From: Paenibacillus lycopersici
GTDB taxonomy: Bacteria > Bacillota > Bacilli > Paenibacillales > Paenibacillaceae
DNA length: 64,000 nt
Direction: 5' to 3'
Assembly: GCF_010119935.1 (NCBI RefSeq)
Contig: NZ_CP048209.1
Coordinates: forward strand, 5,685,001 to 5,749,000
Part shown: positions 29,522 through 38,317 of the stretch, in pieces
Layout of the letters: every line of letters starts with the position of its first letter
How positions within the stretch are numbered: position 1 is the stretch's first letter
The notes under the pieces: generated by a model
What the model was told of the DNA's origin: nothing
What the model saw: only the letters and a program-made list of their open reading frames with translations
Databases searched by the model: none
Position numbers and translations under genes: made by a program

Positions 29522-30666
29522 CAGATCTTCACCTCGGCCGGCTGCGTCCGTTTGAATTTGGACGTCGCGATCCGCTTGTTCAGCTCCGCCTCGTGCAGCG
29601 CTTCGTCAAGCGGCAGGTCGACCCAGTCGTCCAGCCACGTGGACAGATGCATCGCGTTGGAGAGCGTCAGGCCGTAGATGCCCTCTTCCCCCGGCGCGAC
29701 AAGCGGCGTGCCGTGCAGCACGGCGTCGGTGAAGTTCTGGAGAATGCCTGCATGCTCCGGGCTCGGGCCCGCTGCCGGCAGCTCGATCTTCCATACTTCC
29801 GGGGAAGCGAACGGTTCTTTGTTGCGCGCGTTGAACGCCGCTTCGTCCTCGCGGAGGCGGTAGAGCGTCATGCGGTCGTCTTCGATGACGATTTTGCCGC
29901 GGCTGCCCGACACCTCGAGCCGGTTCGTGCCGGGCGCGTCGGAGGTGGACGTAATGAAGACCGCCGTCGCGCCGTTCTCGTATTCCGCGTACGCCGTAAC
30001 GTCGTTCTCGACTTCGATGTCGCGGTTCTTGCCGAACTGGCAGAACGCGCGCATGCGCTTCGGCATCATGCCTGTCGTCCACTGCCACAGGTCCAGCTGA
30101 TGCGGGCATTGGTTGATCAGCACGCCGCCGCCTTCGCCGCCCCAAGTCGCCCGCCACGTGCCGGAATCGTAATACACCTGCGTCCGGTACCAGTTCGTGA
30201 TGATCCAGTTGATGCGGCGGACGTCGCCGATTTCGCCCGATGCGATCAGCTCGCGCAGCTTCTGATAGAGCGGGTTCATGCGCTGGTTGTAGACGATGCC
30301 GAACTTCTTGCCGCTCGCCGCCGCCGCGTCGTTCATCTCCCGCACCTGCTTCGCATAGACGCCCGCGGGCTTCTCGATCAGCACGTGCACGCCTTTCCCG
30401 AGGGCCCCGATCGCTTCCGCCGGATGATCATAATGCGGCGTCGCCACGATGATCGCGTCGACAAGGCCGGAATCGATCATGTCGGACGCGTTCTCGAATA
30501 CGGCCACTTTGCCGGCGAAATGTTCTTTTGCCCATTCGCGCTTGCTCTCGAAGCCGTCGCATACCGCGGTCAAGACCGCGCCTTTGATTTTGCCGGAAGT
30601 GAGAATTCCCGCATGTCCCGAACCCATGTTGCCAATGCCGATAATGCCGTACCTTACTTCGCTCAT
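29521..30666 (-). CDS. Gfo/Idh/MocA-family oxidoreductase (first of two)
   Basis: The 381-residue protein starts at ATG 30666 (MSEVRYGIIGIGNMGSGHAG) with GGAGGA upstream, overlapping the preceding isomerase gene by four bases. The dinucleotide motif GIGNMG and the EKPAGV motif (lysine donor) are intact, followed by YNQRMNPLYQKLRELI and a C-terminal beta-sheet domain. The family oxidises or epimerises sugars with NAD(P). The substrate is not known; the mannonate pathway context suggests uronate or alduronate chemistry. Confidence 0.85.
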   Translation of the reverse strand: MSEVRYGIIGIGNMGSGHAGILTSGKIKGAVLTAVCDGFESKREWAKEHFAGKVAVFENASDMIDSGLVDAIIVATPHYDHPAEAIGALGKGVHVLIEKPAGVYAKQVREMNDAAAASGKKFGIVYNQRMNPLYQKLRELIASGEIGDVRRINWIITNWYRTQVYYDSGTWRATWGGEGGGVLINQCPHQLDLWQWTTGMMPKRMRAFCQFGKNRDIEVENDVTAYAEYENGATAVFITSTSDAPGTNRLEVSGSRGKIVIEDDRMTLYRLREDEAAFNARNKEPFASPEVWKIELPAAGPSPEHAGILQNFTDAVLHGTPLVAPGEEGIYGLTLSNAMHLSTWLDDWVDLPLDEALHEAELNKRIATSKFKRTQPAEVKI

Positions 30667-31538
30667 TGGATTTCCTCCATCCATAATTTCATTTGATGCG
30701 CATACGTCCGCAGCATCGTCCGCGTATCGAACGTCCCGCTGAAATCTTCTACGCCGAACCAGCCGTCGTAACCGACCGCCTTCAAATCCGTCAGCACCTG
30801 CTTCCACGGCACGACGCCGTTCGCGATCGGCGCCCAGCCGCTCTTCCAGTCCACCGGCTTCAAATGATCGGCCGTCTCGCCCGGCGACGACGACTGCCAG
30901 CCCGCGTTCTTCACATGCACATGCGCCAGATACGGTCCCAGCAGCTCCATGCCCATCCGGTAATTCTCGAAGCCCTCATGCACCATGTTGCCCGGGTCGT
31001 ACAGCACGCCGATCGCGTCCGGGTTGAACGGCGCAACGAGCCGATGCGCCAGCGACGCGCTCGGAGCGATCGTCACATGATGCGTCTCGACCAGCGCCTT
31101 GATGCCGAAATCGAGGGCGAGCCGCTCGACTTCCCTTAAGTAGTTCGTCGCCTGCACGAACAGCTCGCCGTACGGGCGGCTTCTGTCATAGGTCGGTACC
31201 CCGACGCGAACCATCGAGGCGTCGAGACGTTTGGCGAGCCGCATGACTTGCTCGGTTCCTTCGACGTCGCCGCAGTTTAAGTAAGGCGTGACCGCGATCG
31301 CCTGCCGGTTATGGCTGGCCGCGGCGCCGCGGAAACGGTTGATTTCTTCCTCGGCCGCATCCGGCGAGATCGTGCATTGATTGTTGCCCCAGAAGGAAGG
31401 CCGTTCCTTCCGCACCTCGTCCGGCGTGTCCTTGCAGCGCCATTCAAGACCCGTGATGCCTGCGGCTGCAGCCGCTTCGCAAAGCTCTTCGGGCGTCATG
31501 TCCGGCGCCGCGACGGTAAATACGGATAGTTTCAACAT
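30663..31538 (-). CDS. Sugar phosphate isomerase/epimerase, xylose-isomerase-like TIM barrel
   Basis: The 291-residue protein has the AP_endonuc_2/xylose isomerase-like barrel: LEWRCKDT, ALVETHHVT (metal Glu near 151), VLYDPGNMVHEG (Asp), YLAHVHVKNAGW (His) and WFGVEDFSG (Glu). It is placed between uxuA and two dehydrogenases and overlaps the next gene by four bases. A sugar or keto-acid isomerase for the same catabolic route is inferred. Confidence 0.85.
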   Translation of the reverse strand: MLKLSVFTVAAPDMTPEELCEAAAAAGITGLEWRCKDTPDEVRKERPSFWGNNQCTISPDAAEEEINRFRGAAASHNRQAIAVTPYLNCGDVEGTEQVMRLAKRLDASMVRVGVPTYDRSRPYGELFVQATNYLREVERLALDFGIKALVETHHVTIAPSASLAHRLVAPFNPDAIGVLYDPGNMVHEGFENYRMGMELLGPYLAHVHVKNAGWQSSSPGETADHLKPVDWKSGWAPIANGVVPWKQVLTDLKAVGYDGWFGVEDFSGTFDTRTMLRTYAHQMKLWMEEIQ

Positions 31539-31548
31539 GCGGTGATGC

Positions 31549-32595
31549 TCAGCTCCTTGTCTTCGATATCGCTTCCCAGATGCCGTTCAAATACGTCGCG
31601 CCGAGCGCCCTGTCGAACAGTCCGTAGCCCGGGCGTCCCTGCTCGCCCCAGATCATCCGGCCGTGGTCGGGACGAAGCGGGCCTTCGAAGCCGGTTTCGT
31701 GCAGCGCCCCGAGCACCGCCGTCATGTCGATCGAACCGGCCGAGGAGAGATGCGCCGACTCCTGGAAGGAGCGAGGACCCGTGCGCAAAATATTGCGCGT
31801 ATGGGCGAAGTGCAATTTGCCCTTCGAGCCGAAATGGCGGATGATCGCCAGCAGGTCGTTGTCCGCGTTCGCGCCGAGCGAGCCCGAACAGAAGGTAATG
31901 CCGTTCGCCGGGCTGTCGACGTGCTCCGTCAGGCGGCGGAGCTGCTCCATATTGCTGACGATGCGCGGCAAGCCGAAAATCGGCCAAGGCGGATCGTCCG
32001 GGTGGATCGCCATGACGACGCCGGCCTCTTCCGCAACGGGAATGACGCGCTCCAGGAAATAAGCAAGGTTCTCGAACAGCTTCTCGTCCGTTATATCCGC
32101 ATAGGCGTCGATCAGCTGGCCCATCTCTTCCTTCGTGTAGCTGGAGTCCCAGCCGGGCAGCGACAAGTCGCCGAGCACGGGGTCCATGCGGGAAATCGTC
32201 TCGTCCTCGAACGTCAGCGTCGTCGAGCCGTCCGGCAGCACGTAGGCCAATTGCGAACGGGTCCAGTCGAACACCGGCATGAAATTATAGCAGATCACCG
32301 GTACGCCGGCCTCGCCCAATCGGCGAATCGTTTGACTGTAATTTTCGATCAATCGGTCGCGCGAAGGCCGTCCGAGCTTGATGTCCTCGTGGACGGGCAC
32401 GCTCTCGATCACGGCCAGCCGCAGCCCTGCCGCTTCGATCGTTTCCTTCAGCGCCGCGATGGATGCCGCCGGCCACGCTTCGCCGACCGGCACGTCGTAC
32501 AAGGCGGTCACAATCCCATGCATACCGGGGATTTGACGAATGTTCTGCAAGGTGACGGGATCGTTCTGCCCAAACCACCTGAACGTCATTTTCAT
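31549..32595 (-). CDS. uxuA: Mannonate dehydratase
   Basis: The 348-residue UxuA converts D-mannonate to 2-keto-3-deoxygluconate in hexuronate breakdown. Its N-terminus [24 protein letters not shown] cut as [20 protein letters not shown] is typical, as are [19 protein letters not shown] and LHFAHTRNI (metal-binding His and Asp/Cys regions, CSGSLGAN). It is the first gene of the cluster. AGAGGTG precedes the ATG and a catabolite-control-like site lies about 30 bases upstream. Confidence 0.95.
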   Translation of the reverse strand: MKMTFRWFGQNDPVTLQNIRQIPGMHGIVTALYDVPVGEAWPAASIAALKETIEAAGLRLAVIESVPVHEDIKLGRPSRDRLIENYSQTIRRLGEAGVPVICYNFMPVFDWTRSQLAYVLPDGSTTLTFEDETISRMDPVLGDLSLPGWDSSYTKEEMGQLIDAYADITDEKLFENLAYFLERVIPVAEEAGVVMAIHPDDPPWPIFGLPRIVSNMEQLRRLTEHVDSPANGITFCSGSLGANADNDLLAIIRHFGSKGKLHFAHTRNILRTGPRSFQESAHLSSAGSIDMTAVLGALHETGFEGPLRPDHGRMIWGEQGRPGYGLFDRALGATYLNGIWEAISKTRS

Positions 32596-32621
32596 CGCAT
32601 AAGCACCTCTTATTATGTATT

Positions 32622-32635
32622 TGTAAAGGCTTACA
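32622..32635 (-). promoter_or_regulatory. Candidate cre (CcpA) site before uxuA
   Basis: Minus-strand TGTAAGCCTTTACA fits the cre consensus TGWAANCGNTNWCA with one mismatch (C for the central G). It lies 27-40 bases upstream of the uxuA start, where binding would block transcription. Confidence 0.45.
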
Positions 32636-32837
32636 GGCGAAATGCAGCATAATCACGTTTCATTGTAGCATAGCGCCGTCCGAATATTGTCGGCTCCTCG
32701 AAGGAGATTAATCAGAGTTAAATGAAAGCTATGATTCGTTCGTTTGAATCAAGGCGGGTTATCGAAACGGACGATCGAACAAACCTACCCTAAGAAAAGG
32801 CCACCCCGAAAAGACCGGTTAACCTGATAATACGAAA

Positions 32838-32882
32838 AAGCTGTCCGCCGGCATGCATGGCATGCGCCCCTGCGGACAGCTT
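32838..32882 (-). terminator. Terminator of the M24 peptidase gene
   Basis: AAGCTGTCCGC (32838-32848) and GCGGACAGCTT (32872-32882) pair over 11 bp, with an inner GCATGC palindrome in the loop. TTTTTC follows on the minus strand. It begins 16 bases after the peptidase stop. Confidence 0.88.
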
Positions 32883-32897
32883 CAATGACGCGTGCCG

Positions 32898-34136
32898 TTA
32901 AAGCACGATAAGCCCTTCGGGCGATCGGGTCAGCGGCCTGCAGCCGGCGTCCGTGACGAGATAGCTGTTCTCGATGCCGACCACGCCGCTGCCGGGGAAC
33001 GTAAACTTCGGCTCCACCGCGATGACCATGCCAGGCTCCAGCGGATTGCCGAAGCCCCGGGCCAGCACGGGCCATTCGTCGACCTCCAGCCCGATGCCGT
33101 GGCCGAGAAACTTGACCTGGTTGATGCCGTGGCCCATGAAATGGTCCGCCAGGCCGGCTGCCGCGGCATCCGCCAGGGACGCGGCGTATATGGCGTCGCA
33201 TGCCGTTCCGGGCGCCATCAGCCGCTCGGCATGCCGGATGATGCGTTCCGCCACGGCATACGCCGCCGCCAGCTCGTCGGGCAGGCTGCCGATGACGGCC
33301 GTCCGCGTCTGGTCGATGACGTAGCCGTCGATGCAGCAGCCGATATCGATCAGAATCGGCTCATTGCGCCGAATCGGCTTGCGGCTCGCGCTCTGCGGGA
33401 CGGAAGGTCCGAGGCCGAGCCCCCCGGCAGGACCGTCGAAGGCGCTCGGAATGGCCGCGGCGGATCCCGAGCCGAGCATGCCGGTCATGATCTCCATATT
33501 GTAGCTGCGCGTCCGCATTACGCCGATATGGCCGCGAATGCGTATTTCGTACTCGATGCGGGCAAGCAGCTCAAGCTCCGTCAGCCCTTCCTTCACGATC
33601 GGAAGCGAGGCCGTCAAGGCTTCCGCCGCCACCGCTGCCGCCGCTTCGATCCGTCCGATCTCCCACGGCGACTTGATCATGCGCACGCCGCGGACGAGCG
33701 CCGATCCGTCGACAAGCGCGCAGCCCGTCTGCCCGCCTGCGATGACCTCGGCCAGCTTCGCGAAGGCCGCGGCCGGCAGAACGTCCATTTCGGTCGCGAT
33801 CGCGATCGGCTTGCCGGCCGGCCGGTCGCCGCCGAATACGGACGGATGCCCCGCCGCCAGCTGGGCGCGGAACCCGCGCATGGAAGACATCGCCTCCACG
33901 GCGATCGCGGATTCCAGCCCCGCGCGCTCGATGCTTCGCCTTACGTAGAACACCGGCTCGCCCTCGGCCGGGATGAACGCATACCCCGCCTGCATCGAGC
34001 CCGTGAAATAATACAAGTCCACATGCTGCGTCACGAGAAACGCGTCGACGCCTTCTTGCACGAGCCGCGCCTGCAGCCGCTTCACGCGCGCTTCGATTTC
34101 TTCCTGCTCCACCTTGCCGATCTCCATGCCGTTCAC
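32898..34136 (-). CDS. M24-family metallopeptidase (Xaa-Pro aminopeptidase/dipeptidase type)
   Basis: The 412-residue protein has a creatinase N-terminal domain (about 12-150) and the pita-bread peptidase domain. All metal ligands are visible: Asp in LIDIGCC and in VIDQTRTAV, His in FLGHGIGLEVDE, Glu in IAVEPKF and Glu in VGIENSYLV. By family it removes residues before proline in the cytosol, but related creatinase-like enzymes exist. It is monocistronic with its own terminator and is not coupled to uxuA. Confidence 0.85.
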   Translation of the reverse strand: MNGMEIGKVEQEEIEARVKRLQARLVQEGVDAFLVTQHVDLYYFTGSMQAGYAFIPAEGEPVFYVRRSIERAGLESAIAVEAMSSMRGFRAQLAAGHPSVFGGDRPAGKPIAIATEMDVLPAAAFAKLAEVIAGGQTGCALVDGSALVRGVRMIKSPWEIGRIEAAAAVAAEALTASLPIVKEGLTELELLARIEYEIRIRGHIGVMRTRSYNMEIMTGMLGSGSAAAIPSAFDGPAGGLGLGPSVPQSASRKPIRRNEPILIDIGCCIDGYVIDQTRTAVIGSLPDELAAAYAVAERIIRHAERLMAPGTACDAIYAASLADAAAAGLADHFMGHGINQVKFLGHGIGLEVDEWPVLARGFGNPLEPGMVIAVEPKFTFPGSGVVGIENSYLVTDAGCRPLTRSPEGLIVL

Positions 34137-34242
34137 GTCTTCCCGCTCCTCGCTTCTTCAAAGGTCGCTTGCAAAGCATAATCAAACTATAGCCTTTCTT
34201 AGATGGAAAGGGAAGGCGGATGCATCGGCTTCGGAAGGGGCG

Positions 34243-34417
34243 GATCGGACGGCCTGAGGAAGTGATGGACGGCTTCAGGCGGGCAGATCGGACGGCTGAA
34301 GAAGTGATGGACGGCTTCGGGCGGGTCGGATCGGACGGTCTGAGGAAGTGATGGACGGCTTCGGGCGGGTCGGATCGGACGGTCTGAGGAAGTGATAGGC
34401 GGCTTCGTGCAGCCGTA
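34243..34417. repeat. 44-bp tandem repeats between the peptidase gene and uraA
   Basis: Four copies of a 44-base unit (GATCGGACGGTCTGAGGAAG then TGATGGACGGCTTCGGGCGG plus GTCG), the last partial. Copies two and three are nearly identical and the outer ones are diverged. They fill much of the roughly 450-base gap between the two divergent genes; no gene is supported here. Confidence 0.8.
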
Positions 34418-34508
34418 CCGGACCGGCCGCTACTCTCTCCGCAGCGGGGATTCGGCGGCCATACAACTTTCCGGCCACGCGAATCTCAAACCCGGATTGA
34501 GATTTCTC

Positions 34509-34537
34509 TTGTCAAGTTACAATAGTCTATGTAGAAT
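34509..34537 (+). promoter_or_regulatory. uraA promoter
   Basis: TTGTCA (34509-34514) and TAGAAT (34532-34537) are exactly 17 bases apart, a good SigA-type promoter about 50 bases before the uraA start. The short leader has no room for a full PyrR attenuator. Confidence 0.7.
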
Positions 34538-34589
34538 CGATTGGAGCTTCGGAACTATTTCGACATGATCATGGAGGATTGGATACGCA

Positions 34590-35897
34590 ATGAAACAACC
34601 AGAAATCGGCGTGCTCGACAGGCCGCCACTCGCGCAGAGCCTCATGCTCAGCCTGCAGCATTTGTTCGCCATGTTCGGCTCGACGGTGCTCGTCCCGAAC
34701 CTGCTCGGCGTCGATCCGGCGATCTGCCTGCTGATGAACGGCATCGGAACGCTGCTGTACTTATTTACCGTGAAAGGCAAAATTCCCGCGTATCTCGGAT
34801 CCAGCTTCGCCTTTATCGCCCCTGCGGGCGCGGTCATCGGCAACAATGCCGTACACGCGGAAGGCTACGCGGCCGCGCTCGGCGGCTTCATCGCGGCCGG
34901 CGTCGTATTCACCGTCATCTCGCTCATTATTAATGCGGCCGGGACCGGCTGGATTCACGTGCTGTTCCCGCCGGCCGCCATGGGCGCGATCGTCGCCGTC
35001 ATCGGACTCGAGCTCATTCCCGTCGCGGCGGGCATGGCGGGCTGGATCAAAGCCCCGAGCGCACCGCCTGAAGAGCTCTGGTCGCCGAATGCGACTTCGA
35101 TTACGATCTCGATCGTCACGCTGCTGATTACCGTGCTCGGCTCCGTGCTATTCCGCGGCTTCATGCGCATCATTCCCATCCTCGTCGGCATCGTCTGCGG
35201 GTATCTGCTGGCCTACGCGCTCGGCGCCACTTCGTTCGGGGACGTCGCGAAGAGCGGCTGGCTGGCTGCGCCGACATTCACGACGCCGACCTTCGAGTGG
35301 GCGGCCATTCTGACGATCGTCCCCGCCTCGCTTGTCGTCGTCGCGGAGCATATCGGCCACTTGATCGTGACAGGGAATATCGTACGCAAGGACTTGTCCA
35401 AGGATCCCGGCCTGCATCGCTCGATGCTCGGCAACGGGGTGTCCACCATCCTGTCCGGATTCCTCGGCTCGACGCCGAACACGACATACGGCGAGAACAT
35501 CGGCGTGCTCGCGATTACCCGCGTCTACTCGACGTTCGTCATCGGCGGCGCGGCCGTGTTCGCGATCGTGCTGTCGTTCCTGGGCAAGTTCTCGGCGCTC
35601 ATCTCCGGCATTCCGGAGCCGGTCATGGGCGGCGTCTCGCTGCTGCTGTTCGGCGTCATTGCCGCTTCCGGCCTGCGCATGCTCGTCGAATCGAAGATCG
35701 ATTACAGCAAGCCGACGAACCTGTATTTAACGACGGTCGTGCTCGTAACCGGCTTGAGCGGCGCGAAAATCACGATCGGCGATTTCTCGCTGTCGGGCAT
35801 GGCGCTCGCCACGGTAACGGCGATCTTGCTCAGCCTGCTGTTCAAGCTGTTCGAAATCACGCGGCTGTCCAACGATGCGGACGCCTCGGAGCACTAG
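34590..35897 (+). CDS. uraA: Uracil permease, NCS2 family
   Basis: The 435-residue transporter matches UraA over its full length: SLQHLFAMFGSTVLVPNLLG at the start, KIPAYLGSSFAFIAP, the substrate/proton Glu in VVAEHIGHLIVTGNI and the NCS2 signature GGVSLLLFGVIAASGLRMLV. About 14 membrane segments are expected. It takes up uracil by proton symport. GGAGGA precedes the ATG. It is alone between a promoter and a terminator, unlike the pyr-linked pyrP. Confidence 0.95.
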   Translation: MKQPEIGVLDRPPLAQSLMLSLQHLFAMFGSTVLVPNLLGVDPAICLLMNGIGTLLYLFTVKGKIPAYLGSSFAFIAPAGAVIGNNAVHAEGYAAALGGFIAAGVVFTVISLIINAAGTGWIHVLFPPAAMGAIVAVIGLELIPVAAGMAGWIKAPSAPPEELWSPNATSITISIVTLLITVLGSVLFRGFMRIIPILVGIVCGYLLAYALGATSFGDVAKSGWLAAPTFTTPTFEWAAILTIVPASLVVVAEHIGHLIVTGNIVRKDLSKDPGLHRSMLGNGVSTILSGFLGSTPNTTYGENIGVLAITRVYSTFVIGGAAVFAIVLSFLGKFSALISGIPEPVMGGVSLLLFGVIAASGLRMLVESKIDYSKPTNLYLTTVVLVTGLSGAKITIGDFSLSGMALATVTAILLSLLFKLFEITRLSNDADASEH

Positions 35898-35916
35898 GTT
35901 TCCCTCAACGAATGAA

Positions 35917-35956
35917 GTCAGGCTGCGCGGAACGATAGTCCGTCAGCCTGACTTTT
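35917..35956 (+). terminator. uraA terminator
   Basis: GTCAGGCTG (35917-35925) pairs perfectly with CAGCCTGAC (35944-35952), followed by TTTT. It lies 20 bases beyond the uraA stop. The converging Tad locus ends just after it. Confidence 0.85.
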
Positions 35957-35994
35957 CGTTATATCGCCTTACCCGCTCCGCTGCCGCTTCCCCG

Positions 35995-36480
35995 TTAAGC
36001 CGCCGTCAGCTCGGCCGTCCCCTTAATCGTCCATTCGATCGGATCGATGACGTTGAACAGGCGCGGATAGACGATCTTGGCGATAAGCACGACGCCCGGC
36101 CTGCGAAGCGTCACTTCATAATCGTACGCATCGTTCCGGTATGTATAGGGAAACGTCCGATCATCGTTAATGACGGTGAAGTCGACGATTTCGACCTTGT
36201 CCCTCAAATACGCTTCGGGCAACGGATTTCCTTCCGCATCGAGCTGCAGGTTCCGCTGCAAATAGCGGCCCGCCTGCCCGCGGGCGGCCGCCTCGTCGAT
36301 ATGCAGCCGCCCGTCGCCCAGCGCCGCGGCGTCGACCTGCTGCGCGGCGGCATGGGCGGCGCGGTTCACCGCGTGCTTCCCTTGAAACAAGGCCGCGACG
36401 GCCATTTCCTCATCGGTCTGAAGCGCATGCAGCAGCATCCAAATGACCCCCATCAGCATGACGAGCAGTAGCTTATACAT
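35995..36480 (-). CDS. TadE/TadG-like pseudopilin of the Tad locus
   Basis: The 161-residue protein starts at ATG 36480 (MYKLLLVMLMGVIWM). One N-terminal membrane helix is followed by a helical stem (VNRAAHAAAQQVDAAALGDG) and a beta-rich extracellular head. This is the general layout of TadE/TadG minor pilins, though similarity is low. It is the last gene of the locus. The long mature stem with Ala/Gln resembles proteins of the archaeal/TadG kind that line conjugated pili. The call rests on topology and context. Confidence 0.55.
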   Translation of the reverse strand: MYKLLLVMLMGVIWMLLHALQTDEEMAVAALFQGKHAVNRAAHAAAQQVDAAALGDGRLHIDEAAARGQAGRYLQRNLQLDAEGNPLPEAYLRDKVEIVDFTVINDDRTFPYTYRNDAYDYEVTLRRPGVVLIAKIVYPRLFNVIDPIEWTIKGTAELTAA

Positions 36481-36631
36481 CGTAGTCGATCCTTTCCCGC
36501 GATTGCTGCCAATAGCCGCGCAATAACACAACAACCGCCGCTAAATCGCCGTTCTACGGCACTGCTTCTGGCAGGAATCGGCGCTCATTCGTTCTCGCTG
36601 TCAATCTCGCCGCCGTCAAGCAACCGTCTGC

Positions 36632-37057
36632 TCAGGGGACGTACTCGCTCATTTTCGTACCGGCTGCCTTCAATCGCGTATTGGCCGAGGGCGGCGCCAC
36701 GCCGATCAGCCGGTCGATATCGAACAGCCCTTCGACGGGGTAGCTGGCCGTTACCGTCAACGGAGCGCCGCGCGGCAGCGGGCGCGCCGGATTCGTCGCG
36801 TTCGAGCCGTTGTCCGACGTGATCTCGAACGTAACCGACGCCGGATTCAGGCCGTAAGCGGCAAGCCGTTGCTTGGACCGCTGCAGCATCGCGGTGTCGA
36901 TGTAGCCGTACTCGCCGCTCGCCCCGACCTCCAGCAAATAATCGACCTCTTGCTGCAGCACGGCTTGGCGGACGATGAGCACATGCTTGTAGATCGGCGA
37001 AAACATGAACCAGCACATCAGCGCGGCCAACAGCACGAACACCAGCAGGCTCTTCAC
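36632..37057 (-). CDS. Tad-locus membrane-anchored protein (TadE-like)
   Basis: The 141-residue protein has a membrane helix at residues 3-21 and a short stem with VLIVRQAVLQQEVDYLLEVG, then an extracellular beta domain. The conserved-looking segment SVTFEITSDNG and PLTVTASYPV resembles the head of TadE-type pseudopilins. It overlaps the preceding 48-residue protein gene by four bases. A role in the pilus or secretion apparatus is inferred from context only. Confidence 0.55.
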   Translation of the reverse strand: MKSLLVFVLLAALMCWFMFSPIYKHVLIVRQAVLQQEVDYLLEVGASGEYGYIDTAMLQRSKQRLAAYGLNPASVTFEITSDNGSNATNPARPLPRGAPLTVTASYPVEGLFDIDRLIGVAPPSANTRLKAAGTKMSEYVP

Positions 37058-37200
37058 GGACTCATCCTCCGAATGCCGCCGCTCATATGCCGGCCGGACA
37101 ATTCCAGCTGCCGGTTCATGCCCTTATCGCCGCCGGCTACATGGTCGTAAATTAGAATAGCGACGACGATGAGCAGCAGCGTCATCAGCAGCGAACGCAT
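37054..37200 (-). CDS. 48-residue single-pass membrane protein of the Tad locus
   Basis: The start is ATG 37200 (MRSLLMTLLLIVVAILIYDH) with GGGGG upstream. A single helix (about 3-19) is followed by a basic hydrophilic tail of 28 residues (GMNRQLELSGRHMSGG). It overlaps the next gene by four bases, which supports real translation. It could be a small pilin-like subunit or an assembly factor. No family recognised. Confidence 0.6.
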   Translation of the reverse strand: MRSLLMTLLLIVVAILIYDHVAGGDKGMNRQLELSGRHMSGGIRRMSP

Positions 37201-37234
37201 GTCAATGCCCCCTTCTTCTTGCGCGCCGCGCCGT

Positions 37235-37393
37235 TCAAGGCGCTGTCGAAAGCATGGCGCCGATCTTCGTGTTTGCGCTATCCCCTTGCGTTTGGATCTG
37301 CGCTTTGGTGCCGGTCGCGTCCTTGGAAACGATGGCATTGAAGAGCAAAACGACGACAACGAGCATCATCACCGTGATCAGAATATTGCGCAT
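37235..37393 (-). CDS. 52-residue membrane protein, candidate Flp-type pilin subunit
   Basis: This short frame begins at ATG 37393 (MRNILITVMMLVVVVLLFNA) with GGAGGTGAACGCGG upstream, a near-ideal ribosome binding site, 15 bases after the tadC-like stop is reached. One N-terminal helix (about 3-22) and a Thr/Gln/Ala-rich tail (DATGTKAQIQTQGDSANTK) match the size and topology of Flp pilins. The typical Flp Glu-Tyr processing motif is absent. It may be the structural subunit; it is otherwise unrecognised. Confidence 0.6.
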   Translation of the reverse strand: MRNILITVMMLVVVVLLFNAIVSKDATGTKAQIQTQGDSANTKIGAMLSTAP

Positions 37394-37408
37394 CCGCGTT
37401 CACCTCCT

Positions 37409-38311
37409 TTAATTAAGCGACTGAAAGAGCGTCTGCCCTTCCCTGACCCAGGGGTAGATAAATATTTGAAACGTGTACAGAATCGGAATGCCCGCCAGGA
37501 CGAACAGCAAATACGACGTCGTTTCCTTCCGGCTTTCCTTCGCCAGCTCCAGTTTTTCTTTATAATCCTGAATCCGTTCGCGCAGCAGCATGTAATACTG
37601 CTCGCTCTCATGAAGGCGAAGCGAGTCGATCGTCTCCACGAAGCTCAGCCCCTCTTCCGTGCCGAGCCGCAGCTTCAGCCTCCGGAGCGCCCCCTCGGCG
37701 TCGTGATACCATTCGCCGAGCAGCGTCTGCAGGTCCCTTCGCATCGCGCGGGTAAACGGCAGACAGCGCATCAGCTTCGTATGAAGATGGAGCGAGGAGC
37801 CGGATAGATAGAGCAGCTGATTGCTGACGATGTAGATTTCCTTGGTCATCCGTTCGGCGCGCGTCTTGCGCATCGCTTCCAGCCAAGGCTGATCCCAGAT
37901 AAGGAGCAGCAGCATGACGGCCAGCGCTAACGGCGCCGCGACGGCGGCCAGCCTCGCGACAGGCAGCGTCGACAGCCCGTAGGCCGCCGCGCCCCATAGC
38001 GGGGTTCCCGCCAGAATCGCTCTGCGCAGCAGCATGTACTGCGCCGCGTCCCCCGTAAAGCCGCAGCCTGCCAGAAGGCGTTCCCGCTCCTTGAAAGCCG
38101 GAGAGCCGCGGTTCAGTCCGGCTATTCGTAACCAGCGATCGCTCACCGCATGCGTCCGCCATTTCAATAACGCCAGATGGGCGAAGCGCTGCCGTCTGAA
38201 CGTGAAGGTCTTCAGCAAGAAGAAGACGAGCACGACGCCGAGCGCGTATTGGACGGCGAGCGCGGCCCACATAAGGAGGCTGCCCAGTTCATTGCTCATA
38301 TGGGGCGTCAA
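37409..38311 (-). CDS. Tad pilus inner-membrane platform protein (TadC-like, type II secretion F domain)
   Basis: The 300-residue protein has an N-terminal helix (about 11-31), a cytosolic region, two helices (about 110-150) and a C-terminal T2SF-like helical domain (LYLSGSSLHLHTKLMRCLPF, LRLHESEQYYMLLRERIQDYKE) before a last helix. It lies six bases from the tadB-like stop. With TadB it forms the platform on which the ATPase acts. Divergent but clear by order and topology. Confidence 0.75.
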   Translation of the reverse strand: MTPHMSNELGSLLMWAALAVQYALGVVLVFFLLKTFTFRRQRFAHLALLKWRTHAVSDRWLRIAGLNRGSPAFKERERLLAGCGFTGDAAQYMLLRRAILAGTPLWGAAAYGLSTLPVARLAAVAAPLALAVMLLLLIWDQPWLEAMRKTRAERMTKEIYIVSNQLLYLSGSSLHLHTKLMRCLPFTRAMRRDLQTLLGEWYHDAEGALRRLKLRLGTEEGLSFVETIDSLRLHESEQYYMLLRERIQDYKEKLELAKESRKETTSYLLFVLAGIPILYTFQIFIYPWVREGQTLFQSLN

Positions 38312-38317
38312 CTCCCT

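Noticed and set aside
34440-34589. PyrR attenuator or purine/pyrimidine riboswitch before uraA
   Set aside because: The leader after the mapped promoter is only about 45 bases, too short for antiterminator and terminator folds.
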